Source: Desulfobacter hydrogenophilus
Lineage (GTDB): Bacteria > Desulfobacterota > Desulfobacteria > Desulfobacterales > Desulfobacteraceae
Assembly (NCBI RefSeq): GCF_004319545.1
Contig: NZ_CP036313.1
Coordinates: forward strand, 372,001-436,000
Length of the DNA stretch: 64,000 nucleotides
Direction: 5' to 3'
The translations under genes were made by a program, and so were the position numbers. The notes under the pieces were generated by a model. The model saw nothing but the letters and a program-made list of their open reading frames with translations, did not search any database and was not told the origin of the DNA. This document shows positions 42,037 through 51,605 of this stretch, one piece after another (position 1 is the stretch's first letter; every line of letters starts with the position of its first letter).

Positions 42037-43438
42037 TTGAACACTTCCCCCAACGAAATTCAATCATCATCTTTTTTCTCTATTCTGACATGTGGTTTAG
42101 TTACAGGGTCGTTACAAGTTGTCCTTTCCGTATCATATGCAGCACTTGTCTACGGTGGACAACTTTCTCTTTATTCCGCCCAAGGGGTAGGCTTTGCTTT
42201 ACTCGGTGCTCTTATTACCGCAACATCCCTTACTCTTTTTTCTGCCTTACCCGGGACTGTCGGAAGTAATCAGGATGTGTCTGTTGCAATTTTCAGTTTA
42301 ATTTCCCTGTCAATTGTTGCCTCCATGCCTCCTGGAGCTGATTTGGAAAATACATTTTATACGGTCGCTTTAACCATTTCGATTACCGTACTGCTTACAG
42401 GATTGTTTTTTCTGGGATTAGGGGCTTTTGATTTGGGCGGTTTGATCCGATATTTGCCTTACCCTGTAGTTGGTGGTTTTTTGGCCGGGACAGGCTGGTT
42501 GCTGTTTACCGGTGGATTGTCGCTAACTGTTGAAACTGAAAATTTTAAAGAAATTTTTCAATCCCATTTATTGGTCAGATGGCTTCCCGGTCTTTTGTTT
42601 TCATTCATTATCCTGGTTGTTTCCAAACGATATCGCAATAGCATTATATTGCCTGGAATCATATTTTCGGGCTTTTTTTTATTTTATGGCGCGGCATGGC
42701 ATTTGGACTATTCCATTGATGATCTTTTGAAAAACAAATGGCTTTTGGGGCCTTTCCCAGAGCAAAGCCTATGGAAGCCGATCTCTGTAACCAATCTTTC
42801 CATGGTTGAATGGAATGTCATTAAAAATCAAGCTGCCAATATTGTAACCGTTATGGCTGTTAGTTCTTTAACCCTCCTGCTCAACGCAAGCGCCATGGAA
42901 TTGGAAACAAAGAAAGATATCGATCTGAATAAGGAGCTGCGTTTGGCAGGTATTACAAATTTGCTTTCGTGTCTCAGTCCAGGTTTTGTTGGTTTTCGAC
43001 AGCTTAGTTTGACCAATTTGAATTTTAGAATGGGGGCTCAAAGTAGAATAACCGGCCTTATTGGAGCATCCGTCATAGCGTTTACTCTTTTTTGGGGGAT
43101 ATCAATAGTTTCGTATTTACCAAAAATTATAATGGGCGGCGTTCTCATGTATTTAGGCCTGACTTTTCTTGTGGAGTGGGCCTATGAAACATGGTTTACT
43201 TTACCTAAAATCGATTTTGCTATTATCTGGCTTGTTTTGCTGGTGATTGCTACATTTGGTTTTATGCCTGGTATTGGCGTAGGCCTTGTTGCTGCAATAA
43301 TTATGTTTGTTGTCAGCTATAGCCGTACCGAAGTTGTGCGTTACGAATTGACGGGAAATAACTATCAAGGTCTGTTCTCAGGGAATTCAGATCCGAGTCT
43401 GATTGTAGAAAAAAAAAAGGAATATGTATACATCCTTC
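42037..43438 (+). pseudogene. SulP-family anion transporter, 5' part of a gene split by a MITE
   Basis: This frame encodes a SulP (SLC26-type) transporter membrane domain, with about 11 helices and conserved patterns SYAALVYGG, GTVGSNQDVSVAIFSL, LGGLIRYLPYPVVGGFLAGTG and the SLTNLNF segment of helix 8-10. It reads from TTG at 42037 into a linker ending VYIL and is then cut at 43438 by a 125-bp element that adds a stop codon at 43452. The original protein was about 740 residues: SulP membrane domain, STAS domain and cyclic-nucleotide-binding domain, an architecture known in marine and sulfate-reducing bacteria. Whether the split halves still cooperate is unknown. Confidence 0.8.
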
Positions 43439-43563
43439 GGCTACCGACGTAAGGCGGGACAGTTTGAACCGTTTGATCAAAGTCTTCCAGGACGTCAGCC
43501 TTAAAAATAGGGCATCTCATAAGAGGCCTATTCTACGGCGTGTCCCGGCTTAAAACGGTAGCC
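43439..43563. mobile_element. 125-bp MITE with 8-bp target duplication
   Basis: The element begins GGCTACCGACGTAAGGCGGG and ends with the complement of GGCTACCGTTTTAAGCCGGG, an imperfect terminal inverted repeat of about 22 bp. It is flanked by CATCCTTC at 43431-43438 and 43564-43571. It has no coding capacity. Removing it and one duplication restores VYILQLQGFIFFGTAHRLFE. Confidence 0.85.
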
Positions 43564-44386
43564 CATCCTTCAGTTACAAGGCTTCATTTTTTTTGGCACG
43601 GCTCATCGATTGTTTGAGCAGTTAAAGAAAAAAATAGCTTGTATCAGCAACGATGAAGATAATTTTATTATCCTGGATTTTCAGCGAGTTGATGTTTTAG
43701 ATTCAACCGGCATGCTGAGTTTTAAAAAATTAAAAAACCTAATAAACATCTCCCAGACTCATCTTATAATTACCGCGCCCAATTCCCAAATACATCAGCA
43801 ACTTTTAAACGGAGGCCTTTCCTCATCGCACCCTTTGATTCACTATTTCCCAGATTTAAATGCCGGCGTTAAATGGTGTGCAAAAAAAAGGCTCAAACAG
43901 ACACCAAAACATCTTTACGATCCCCCATCACTGACGGAACGCTTGTTTATAAATTATCCCCAAAAAATGGATCTTTCACAACTTCTCCAATATTTTGAAC
44001 GAATAAAAATTGAATCCGAAACATGCATATTCAAACAAGGGGCTTTTGCAGATACATTTTTTTTCGTTGAGTCAGGACATGTAGTGGAGAGGGGTGAAAC
44101 ACAATCACATGAATCTCTATTGCAGATAGAAACAATGGGAAATGGTCACTTTATCGGTTACATCGAATTTTATTTGGGTCTTCCTCGAGCAGTAGATGTT
44201 TTTGCTACTGAACGATGCATAGTTTATCAGATGTCCAATAAACGACTGAAACTGCTTGAAAAAGAAAATCCAAAATTCTCTGTCATGCTGCACCAGATGT
44301 TGGTATTTTTATTATCTGAACGAGTTACGCATCTCGCAAAAACGATACACGCACTGCAGCATAAAAAAACCATAACACGCTCTTAG
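43564..44386 (+). pseudogene. STAS and cyclic-nucleotide-binding 3' part of the split SulP gene
   Basis: Read in frame from the target duplication, this part encodes ILQLQGFIFFGTAHRLFEQL and FIILDFQRVDVLDSTGMLSF, a STAS domain, then from about codon 115 a cyclic-nucleotide-binding domain (IKIESETCIFKQGAFADTFFFVESGHV, partially quoted family pattern; LPRAVDVFATERCIVYQMS). A possible new start is TTG at 43610, but no ribosome-binding site was noticed. In intact relatives the STAS and cNMP parts regulate transport. A perfect hairpin terminator follows at 44435. Confidence 0.8.
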
Positions 44387-44434
44387 ACATTATCAGAAAT
44401 AATATTGTCAAAAATCTGGAAGTATTAAAACAGA

Positions 44435-44463
44435 GGGGCAAGGCTTGTGCCTTGCCCCTTTTT
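44435..44463. terminator. Strong intrinsic terminator between convergent genes
   Basis: GGGGCAAGGC (44435-44444), loop TTGT, GCCTTGCCCC (44449-44458), then TTTTT. The stem is 10 bp and perfect. The A-rich left flank (ATTAAAACAGA) gives a weaker T-tract on the other strand, so it may serve both the SulP gene and the acyl-CoA synthetase gene. Confidence 0.9.
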
Positions 44464-44485
44464 CATAAAATATACAACAGTAAAA

Positions 44486-46096
44486 TTAGTTAACCATACG
44501 GTCGTGACCTTCCCACTCCTTCTCCCGCAGCTTGAACTTTTGTAGTTTGCCTGTGGCAGTTTTGGGTAAGGGACCAAATTCAATAGACTTGGGAGCCTTG
44601 AACCGGGCCATCTTTTCCTTGCAGTACGCAATAATCTGAGCCGGATCCGGATTGGTACCGGCCCGGGGCACAATAAACGCCTTGGGCACTTCACCCCATT
44701 TCTCGTCGGGCACCGAGATTACGGCCACTTCCAGCACATCCGGATGGGAGTACAATACATTTTCGATTTCAACAGTGGATATATTTTCACCGCCTGAAAT
44801 AATGATGTCTTTTTTACGGTCCATGATTTGCGCATAGTTGTCCGGGTGCATAACAGCCAAGTCCCCGGAATGGAACCATCCGCCCCTGAAGGCCTCGGTA
44901 CTGGCCGCCGCATCCTTATAATACCCCAGCATGACGTTATTGCCCCTCATGACGATTTCACCCATGGTAGTGCCGTCCCTTGGCACCGGTTCCATGGTTT
45001 CAGGGTCGACCACGTCCATGTGCTCAGCCACAATGTATGGTACGCCCTGACGGGCCTTGATGCCGGCCTTGGCCATGGGTGCAAGGTCATCCCATTTATC
45101 CTGCCACTGGCATACGGAGTGAGGACCAAACACTTCGGTCAAACCATATGTCTGGGTGATGTTGGCCCCGATATGTTCCATGTTCTGGATCACCATGGGT
45201 GCAGGCGGTGCACCGGCGGTCATGATCTCCAGGCTTTTGGACAGTTTGACATCATTTTCCGTGGCAAAAACAGACATCCCGATGAGGATGGTAGGCGCAG
45301 CGCACAGATGGGTAACACCCACCTGTTCGATAATCCGATAAATTTCAACAGGATCCACCTTTCTCAGACAGACATGGGTGGCACCCATGGCGGTGATGCC
45401 CCAAGTAAAACACCACCCGTTGCAATGGAACATGGGCAGGGTCCATAGATATTTGCTGTCCACATCAATCTTAAACTCCAGCAACTCGCCCAACGCGTTA
45501 AGATACGCGCCCCGGTGGTGATACATCACGCCCTTGGGCCGTCCTGTGGTGCCGGAGGTATAATTGATGGCAAGTATTTCGCGTTCATCGTCAATGGCAA
45601 GGGCAACCGGATCATCGGGACTGTCCGCCAGAAAACGTTCATATTCCGGTCCGTCCAGGGGCATGGAATCATCAATGTCGCAAATATTGATAAAGGTTTT
45701 CACTGCGGTGAGTTCGGGCACGACCTCGGACAGTACGTTGCCGAATTCATTATCCGCCACCACGACTTTGGCGTCGGAGTGATTAACGATATAGGACATT
45801 TCATTGGCAGAGAGCCGAATATTAATGGAAACCAGGGCTGCGCCCAGCAAAGGTACCGCATAATGGGCTTCCAACATGGGTGGTGTATTGGGACAAATAA
45901 AGGCGACCTTGTCACCCCGGCCAACGCCAAGGGCCTTCAGACCATTGGCTAAACGAAATATCCGTTCCTGGAACCCTGTCCATGTAAAGATTTCATCCCC
46001 ATAGATGACCGCAGTTTTGTCCGGATAGACTTTTACGGTTCTATCAAGAAAATTGGTGGGGCTTAAAATTTCGTAATTCACACTTTTGTCCGACAT
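44486..46096 (-). CDS. AMP-forming acyl-CoA synthetase (medium/long-chain type)
   Basis: This 536-residue protein has the adenylate-forming enzyme motifs: INYTSGTTGRPKGVMYHHRG (A3), a TYGLTEVFGPH motif (A5), GWFHSGDLAVMHPDNY (A7), IMDRKKDIIISGGENIS (A8) and the terminal catalytic Lys in PKTATGKLQKFKL (A10). It activates a fatty acid to acyl-CoA with ATP and CoA. Its overall pattern is closest to AlkK/FadD-type synthetases of medium-chain range; chain length is not readable. It stands as a single gene, convergent with the split SulP gene. Confidence 0.9.
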   Translation of the reverse strand: MSDKSVNYEILSPTNFLDRTVKVYPDKTAVIYGDEIFTWTGFQERIFRLANGLKALGVGRGDKVAFICPNTPPMLEAHYAVPLLGAALVSINIRLSANEMSYIVNHSDAKVVVADNEFGNVLSEVVPELTAVKTFINICDIDDSMPLDGPEYERFLADSPDDPVALAIDDEREILAINYTSGTTGRPKGVMYHHRGAYLNALGELLEFKIDVDSKYLWTLPMFHCNGWCFTWGITAMGATHVCLRKVDPVEIYRIIEQVGVTHLCAAPTILIGMSVFATENDVKLSKSLEIMTAGAPPAPMVIQNMEHIGANITQTYGLTEVFGPHSVCQWQDKWDDLAPMAKAGIKARQGVPYIVAEHMDVVDPETMEPVPRDGTTMGEIVMRGNNVMLGYYKDAAASTEAFRGGWFHSGDLAVMHPDNYAQIMDRKKDIIISGGENISTVEIENVLYSHPDVLEVAVISVPDEKWGEVPKAFIVPRAGTNPDPAQIIAYCKEKMARFKAPKSIEFGPLPKTATGKLQKFKLREKEWEGHDRMVN

Positions 46097-46292
46097 GACA
46101 GGGCTCTCCTTATTGTAAATAATGATAAATGTTTTCCAGGTGTCATTAACAACGAATCTTTTAATGGTTCAATCGGTAATTACCCCATATTTTTATGGCC
46201 GATAACCTGATGAGGCCTAGGCTTAAAACCTACAAGTATTTTCCCTTCGGTTTTACAATAACCGAACAGCCCCACCGGCAAAGGCGCCAACA

Positions 46293-46958
46293 CTATTTTT
46301 TCATTTCATAGACCCAGTGCACAGCAGCCTTGACAAGTTCCGTGTAGTGTTTGAGCTGAAGCTTTTCCTTAATATTTTCCCGGTGGGTGCCCACGGTTTT
46401 CATGCTTAACTTCAGTCTTTCCGCAATTTCCTTTGAGTCCAGGCCTTCGCCCATAAGCCGAAACACCTCAAGTTCCCGATTGGTCAGGGTGTCCAGACTG
46501 AACCCCACGGCAGACGGTTTTCTTGAGATCATTCGACTGAGCAATTTTTCCTTGATCTTATCACTGGCGTAAATATGCCCGGACAGGACCTGACGCACCG
46601 CCTCCACCACCTGGGCGATGGCTCGCTGTTTCATCACATAGCCTCTGGCACCAGCCATCAACGCCCGTTCTGCATACATGGAATCATCATACATGGACAA
46701 AACCAGGATCGGCAAATCAGGACATTTGCCGCGCAGTTCCGCCACCAGGTCAATACCGTTGCTTTCGGCCAGGGAAACATCCACAATCATAAGATCAGGC
46801 ATGTCCTGTTCAATGATCTGCCGGGCTTTTCCCGCCGTGTTTGGACAAGCCACCACCGTCAGATCCGGTTCTCGGTTGATCAGTTCACTCATACCCAGGC
46901 AGAAAATGGGGTGGTCATCCACAATAACAATGTGGGATTTTTGATGGGTCTGAATCAT
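46293..46958 (-). CDS. NarL/FixJ-family response regulator
   Basis: This 221-residue protein has a receiver domain (IVIVDDHPIFCLGM; phosphoacceptor Asp in LMIVDVSLAESNG; Lys in GYVMKQRAIAQV) and a LuxR-type helix-turn-helix (LTNRELEVFRLMGEGLDSKEI, shown over 20 residues only in part; KTVGTHRENIKEKLQLKH). It should bind DNA when phosphorylated by the kinase encoded 131 bases upstream on the same strand. Its targets are unknown. Confidence 0.93.
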   Translation of the reverse strand: MIQTHQKSHIVIVDDHPIFCLGMSELINREPDLTVVACPNTAGKARQIIEQDMPDLMIVDVSLAESNGIDLVAELRGKCPDLPILVLSMYDDSMYAERALMAGARGYVMKQRAIAQVVEAVRQVLSGHIYASDKIKEKLLSRMISRKPSAVGFSLDTLTNRELEVFRLMGEGLDSKEIAERLKLSMKTVGTHRENIKEKLQLKHYTELVKAAVHWVYEMKK

Positions 46959-47088
46959 GCCGGGGCATTCTCCTTTTTAGCAATTTTTATCCGGGGCAGA
47001 CGAACTCAGATTGATGCCTGTCCAGAAATAAGAATTTTCATCCAACGAGGGTTCGAAGAAGAGCTCCGCTCACAATTGGGAAAAAAGG

Positions 47089-48966
47089 CTATTTCTGGAT
47101 AGGCACCATACTGACATGAATCTGTGTTCCCTTTGGTCCTGTATCAATGTTGAACTGCGCATCAATGATTTTAGCCCGGTAGGCCATGATCTGCAAGCCA
47201 ATGCCCCGGCCCGAAGGCTCAGGGACAATGCCGGTACCATTGTCCGTCACCGTCAAATGAATCAGACCATCTGCCCCATCCCGGATCAAAGCAATCTTTA
47301 TCCGATCGCAGTTTGAATGTTTAACCGCGTTGTTCACGGCTTCCCTTGCAATATGGTAAAGATGAATGGCACAGGAATCTTCCATGATATCCACGCCCTC
47401 GTCCATGCGGCACTCGAATCGGATACCGGGGTAATAGGAAAACTGATCGGCAATCTCCTCCAGGGCTGACTGAAATCCATGGCTGACCAGATGAACCGGA
47501 CAAAGGCCCCTGGCAAGCAGCCTGGTCTTTTCCACAGCATCTTCCATGAGCACGCCCATTTTCCGGGCAAGTTCTGCGGCGGGGTCGTTCCGGGATTTAA
47601 GATCTTTCCAGATCACGGCGGTCAGACCTGAAATGCCGATGAGATGAGGACAAAGATCGTCATGAAGCTCCTGGCCGATGTTCATCCGTTCCCGGTCCCC
47701 GGCCTGCATTACCTGTTTTTCAAGTTTTTTGGACCGGGTAATATCCCGCTCTAACTCCTGATGGGCTGATTCAAGCTGGTCCATGAACAGGTTAAAATAC
47801 CGGGCAAGCTGACCCACCTCGTCGCCTGCGCGGCACTCCATCCGGGTGGAGTAATCCCCTGCCGTGGCCGTGCTGAACCGGGCCATGAGCTGGCGAAGCG
47901 GTGTGGTAATGGTTCGGCTGAGGCCAAAGGTCACGGCCAACATGATACTGAAAAACAACAGGGAGATGCCTAAAAACACATTGCGGATGGTTTTCAACGG
48001 CTGGTAAAGCTCATCCAGGTAGGATGACGACGCCACAATCCACTGGTATTCGGGAATATAATTAAAAATCACCAGTTTTTTGCGTGCCCGGGTCTCCCCG
48101 GGATTTTTCCAGTAATAAACAGACCGGCCCTTTTTGCGTTGCATCATGTCTTTGAGATATTGATTGGGCAATTCAGGGGTTTGAAAAATATTAACATCCT
48201 GCAGGGCCGGATGGATGATGGCCCGGCCGTTCCTGTCAAAAACAAAGGCATAACCGCTTTGCCCGAATTTTAAAGAGAGGATACTCTGCCTGAAATCCTG
48301 GACATTGACAAGCCTGATGAATTCAGACCGGTAGGCCGAGGCGGCAATAATCCAGTCCCAGGGTTCAAAACGCGCCATATAAAGGGCTTTAGGCCGAATA
48401 TTTTTTTCTCCGGGATTTTTCCACTCATACTCCAGGTATCCCTGTTTTTTTTCCATCATCTGCCGGACAAAGGCGTATTCAGCCAAGTTGCTGCCGATGA
48501 GTTCGGCTCTTGGGTGCACAACCACATCCCCGCGACTGTCCAAACAATAAAGATAGCCCGATGTTCCGATGGTCTGGCTTAAAATCACGCCAGTCGCTCT
48601 TTTGCGGGCATCCTCCCGGGAAAGGGCGCCGGCCAGGCTTTTTTGGTACAGATCGTTCAGTATGTCCAGATTCTTTTCCGCCACGGCCCGCAGATGATTT
48701 TTAATGGCGACATTCACAGACGTATTGACCATATTATAAATCATGGCGGTGGTATTGGTCAGTTCGCTTTCAATGCGGTCTTCAATATTGTTGCGCACAT
48801 AAACATAGATGAACAGGTTGCACAAAAACATGGACAGAAAAAAAATCAGGGAAAAACTGATGAGAAACTTATACCGGATCTGAAGCGAGCTTAAAAAAAG
48901 CCGAATATCGAAAATTTTCCCCTGTTTGGTCTCTTTTGTTACATGTGTTGTTTCAAATTCAGTCAC
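47089..48966 (-). CDS. NarX-type sensor histidine kinase with tandem Cache sensor
   Basis: This 625-residue kinase has membrane helices at about 32-52 and 328-350 enclosing two Cache-like repeats (YLYCLDSRGDVVVHPRAEL and YAFVFDRNGRAIIHPALQ). HAMP, a HisKA_3 domain with GQELHDDLCPHLIGISGL and a HATPase domain (LTVTDNGTGIVPEPSGRGIG) follow. It is a NarX/DegS-type kinase. The sensor repeats closely resemble those of the GGDEF-EAL protein at 27104, down to the WKNPGE motif in each repeat. It pairs with the NarL-type regulator downstream. Confidence 0.92.
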   Translation of the reverse strand: MTEFETTHVTKETKQGKIFDIRLFLSSLQIRYKFLISFSLIFFLSMFLCNLFIYVYVRNNIEDRIESELTNTTAMIYNMVNTSVNVAIKNHLRAVAEKNLDILNDLYQKSLAGALSREDARKRATGVILSQTIGTSGYLYCLDSRGDVVVHPRAELIGSNLAEYAFVRQMMEKKQGYLEYEWKNPGEKNIRPKALYMARFEPWDWIIAASAYRSEFIRLVNVQDFRQSILSLKFGQSGYAFVFDRNGRAIIHPALQDVNIFQTPELPNQYLKDMMQRKKGRSVYYWKNPGETRARKKLVIFNYIPEYQWIVASSSYLDELYQPLKTIRNVFLGISLLFFSIMLAVTFGLSRTITTPLRQLMARFSTATAGDYSTRMECRAGDEVGQLARYFNLFMDQLESAHQELERDITRSKKLEKQVMQAGDRERMNIGQELHDDLCPHLIGISGLTAVIWKDLKSRNDPAAELARKMGVLMEDAVEKTRLLARGLCPVHLVSHGFQSALEEIADQFSYYPGIRFECRMDEGVDIMEDSCAIHLYHIAREAVNNAVKHSNCDRIKIALIRDGADGLIHLTVTDNGTGIVPEPSGRGIGLQIMAYRAKIIDAQFNIDTGPKGTQIHVSMVPIQK

Positions 48967-49050
48967 ACCACCGTCCTATCAATTGATATGAATGCTGCCT
49001 GCTTTTAGCGTTAGGACAGGCAGGTATGGATTGTCAACAATAATGTTGAT

Positions 49051-49165
49051 ATAACAGCCATAGGCTGATCTGGGTTTTCACCGTGGTTCAGCCCACAACG
49101 AATATTGAAAAATCTATATAGGTTTACACAGACTTTCTTATAACAGCCATGGGCTGGGCTGTCCC
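49051..49165 (+). repeat. 95-bp interspersed repeat, copy 5, with start of a sixth
   Basis: ATAACAGCCATAGGCTGATC at 49051, CAGCCCACAACGAATATTGA in the centre and CAGACTTTCTTATAACAGCC at the end. A truncated next copy begins at 49139 (ATAACAGCCATGGGCTGG). The array forms the leader of prmA. Confidence 0.75.
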
Positions 49166-49202
49166 AACCCGAGACAAAATATCAAAAAAGACGGAAAATA
49201 CC

Positions 49203-50123
49203 ATGAAATTCAAAAAAGTTATTGCTCGCTTCGATACAGATAATATTGACCTTGCCGAAGAAATGATCTGTTATATTTTCTTTTCATTCAACCTGAAAGG
49301 CGTCATCTGCGAGGTTCCCATTCCCGAACCGGATGAGGGTTTTGGCACCCGGACCCTGAAAAACCCTGAGCACAACAGCATTATCGGCTATCTGCCGGAC
49401 ACCGATGATTCCGATATCATAATTTCCAAAATCAAAAAACGTCTGGCAGAATTGTCGGATATGGCTGTCCAGGTGAATGTTTTATCGGAAATTGTGGATG
49501 AAAAAAACTGGGCCCATGCCTGGAAGGAGTATTTCAACGTTACCCGGATTACGGACAAAATTGTGGTGAAACCCGAATGGAAGGACTATACCCCAGCCCC
49601 CGGAGAGATTATCATCCACATTGACCCCGGTATGGCATTTGGTACGGGTACCCACCCCACCACATCCATGTGCCTGGCCCTTTTAGAAGAACATGTAACG
49701 CCGGGCAAAACCCTGTTGGATGTAGGATGCGGGTCGGGCATACTGATGATCTGTGCCGCAAAGCTTGGGGCAAAAGCCATGACCGGCATTGATGTGGACC
49801 CTATGGCCGTGGATATCACCCGACAGAATTTGGAAAAAAACGGGATTGCATTTGACGGCGTCACCCTTGGGGTCGCAACCTTGGATAAAACACCAGAAAT
49901 CCAATATGATATTATCTGTGCCAATATTATTGCCCAGGTGATCGCACCCATCATGCCGGATATTGCGGCCCGCCTGGCCCCGGACGGAAACGCCATCCTT
50001 TCGGGCATCATTCAGGAGAGATTAACGGACATCTACGCAGCCCTGGATACGCAAGATCTTGAGTGTGTCAAAAAAAGCACCCAAGATGAGTGGGTGGCGC
50101 TGGTGGTTTGCCGTAAAAAATAA
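49203..50123 (+). CDS. prmA: Ribosomal protein L11 methyltransferase (PrmA)
   Basis: This 306-residue protein has the PrmA N-terminal domain (NWAHAWKEYFNVTRITDKIV) and a Rossmann methyltransferase domain with IDPGMAFGTGTHPTTSMCL and LLDVGCGSGILMICAAKLGA motifs. It should methylate ribosomal protein L11 using S-adenosylmethionine. The ATG at 49203 gives the family-typical start; an earlier frame from 49149 lies partly in the 95-bp repeat and looks spurious. Confidence 0.93.
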   Translation: MKFKKVIARFDTDNIDLAEEMICYIFFSFNLKGVICEVPIPEPDEGFGTRTLKNPEHNSIIGYLPDTDDSDIIISKIKKRLAELSDMAVQVNVLSEIVDEKNWAHAWKEYFNVTRITDKIVVKPEWKDYTPAPGEIIIHIDPGMAFGTGTHPTTSMCLALLEEHVTPGKTLLDVGCGSGILMICAAKLGAKAMTGIDVDPMAVDITRQNLEKNGIAFDGVTLGVATLDKTPEIQYDIICANIIAQVIAPIMPDIAARLAPDGNAILSGIIQERLTDIYAALDTQDLECVKKSTQDEWVALVVCRKK

Positions 50124-50178
50124 TCCGGCTATACAACCAGGGCATGCGGTTTTTAGCCGGGTACAATGACTGTTCAAT

Positions 50179-50303
50179 GGTAGGGTGGGCACGCTTTTTG
50201 TCCCCACCGGTTGTCCATAAAGTTGAGCCCATCTGATTTATCGTTCAGGCACAGAATGTTATACATACAATGGTGGGCAACACTGCGCTTTGCCCACCCT
50301 ACC
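50179..50303. repeat. Inverted-repeat element with GGTAGGGTGGGCA ends
   Basis: GGTAGGGTGGGCA at 50179-50191 is the exact complement of TGCCCACCCTACC at 50291-50303. The whole is 125 bp and fills the gene-free gap between prmA and the Mla operon (50124-50423). It has an internal ATGGTGGGCAA near 50270. It looks like a small palindromic or MITE-type repeat. Confidence 0.65.
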
Positions 50304-50423
50304 TGACTAATAAACGTTGCTGAGTAGAACGCCCCCCACAGGATCTATCTCTTGCCCCTGTGATCCGTTTATAACACCTTGATTCCCTGATACAGATATG
50401 ATTTAATCTTCAGGCTGTCACTC

Positions 50424-51605
50424 ATGATGTTCCAACGGGACATGGAAAAAAACAATTTAACGAACAATCTTAACGGGGAAAGGGATATTTTGCCTGAGCT
50501 GAACATTGAAACCGTAAGCCAGACAACGGTAATGCTTTTTTCAGGAAGGCTGGATGCCCCGGGCGTGGCCCGATTATGGGATACCGCAGTTAAAACGGTT
50601 AAAAAGCCAAACCAGGGGAGAATCCGGATAGACCTTGAATCCGTTGATTACATGGACATGGCCGGTGCCACCTTTATCTCTCATTTAAGCCGCCTTGCAG
50701 GCAGCACGCCGGCGGAACAATCCGACTTCGTGACCGGCGTGAAAAAAGAGTTTGCTCCCCTTCTGGATCTATCCCAAAAATCAAAAAACGAGGCATTACC
50801 CCCCCCGCCGAAGGTGTCCTATATTGAAAAAACCGGCAAAGATCTGGTTACGTCCCTTGAAGATGCCAAAATGTTTATCACCATGGTTGGAGAAATCACA
50901 GTCGCCCTGTTTTCGTGCTTAAAAAATCCGGGCCGTGTCCGGTGGGCCGACACCTGGATGGTGGCGGAACGCTCCGGGGTCAACGCACTGCCCATTGTGG
51001 CACTGATTTCATTTATCGTGGGCCTGGTCATGGCGTTCCAGGCCGCCATTCCCATGCGTATGTTCGGCGCGGAAATATATGTGGCCAACCTCATCGGCAT
51101 TGCCATGATCAGGGAACTTGGGCCTCTGATGACCGCCATTGTGCTGGCCGGCCGTTCCGCATCGGCCTTTGCCGCAGAAATCGGCACCATGAAAATCAAC
51201 GAAGAAATTGACGCGCTCACGGTCATGGGTATGGAGCCGGTCAGGTTTCTAATCGTACCGAGGGTCATTGCCGCCACTCTGATCACGCCGCTTTTAACGG
51301 TTTTCTCCAATTTTGTGGGCATCCTCGGCGGCATGGTTGTCGTTCTCTCCTTGGGCTACCCCCCCATTGCCTATTATAACCAGGTGGTAGGCTTTGTCAC
51401 CTGGGAGGATCTTGCCGGGGGCCTTGCTAAATGTTTTGTATTCGGCCTTCTCATTGCCGCCACCGGTTGCATCCGGGGGTATCAAACATTGAGAGGGCCT
51501 TCTGCCGTGGGCGATGCCACCACAAGGGCCGTGGTATCCTCCATCATTTTAGTTGCCGTGTTTGACGGTATTTTTTCCATAATTTTCTTTTATCTGGGCA
51601 TATGA
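50424..51605 (+). CDS. mlaE: MlaE-type lipid ABC permease with N-terminal STAS domain
   Basis: This 393-residue protein has an N-terminal STAS-like domain (about 20-115, with RIDLESVDYMDMAGATFISHL truncated to a 20-residue window in the family comparison) and the MlaE permease domain (about 140-390). Permease marks are FIVGLVMAFQAAIPMRMFGA, IREFGPLMTAIVLAGR-like IRELGPLMTAIVLAGRSAS and EEIDALTVMGMEPVRFLIVP. STAS-fused MlaE proteins occur in Desulfobacterota and others. It forms the channel of an MCE lipid-transport system with the ATPase, MCE protein and lipoprotein encoded downstream. The stop overlaps the ATPase start (ATGA). Confidence 0.93.
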   Translation: MMFQRDMEKNNLTNNLNGERDILPELNIETVSQTTVMLFSGRLDAPGVARLWDTAVKTVKKPNQGRIRIDLESVDYMDMAGATFISHLSRLAGSTPAEQSDFVTGVKKEFAPLLDLSQKSKNEALPPPPKVSYIEKTGKDLVTSLEDAKMFITMVGEITVALFSCLKNPGRVRWADTWMVAERSGVNALPIVALISFIVGLVMAFQAAIPMRMFGAEIYVANLIGIAMIRELGPLMTAIVLAGRSASAFAAEIGTMKINEEIDALTVMGMEPVRFLIVPRVIAATLITPLLTVFSNFVGILGGMVVVLSLGYPPIAYYNQVVGFVTWEDLAGGLAKCFVFGLLIAATGCIRGYQTLRGPSAVGDATTRAVVSSIILVAVFDGIFSIIFFYLGI

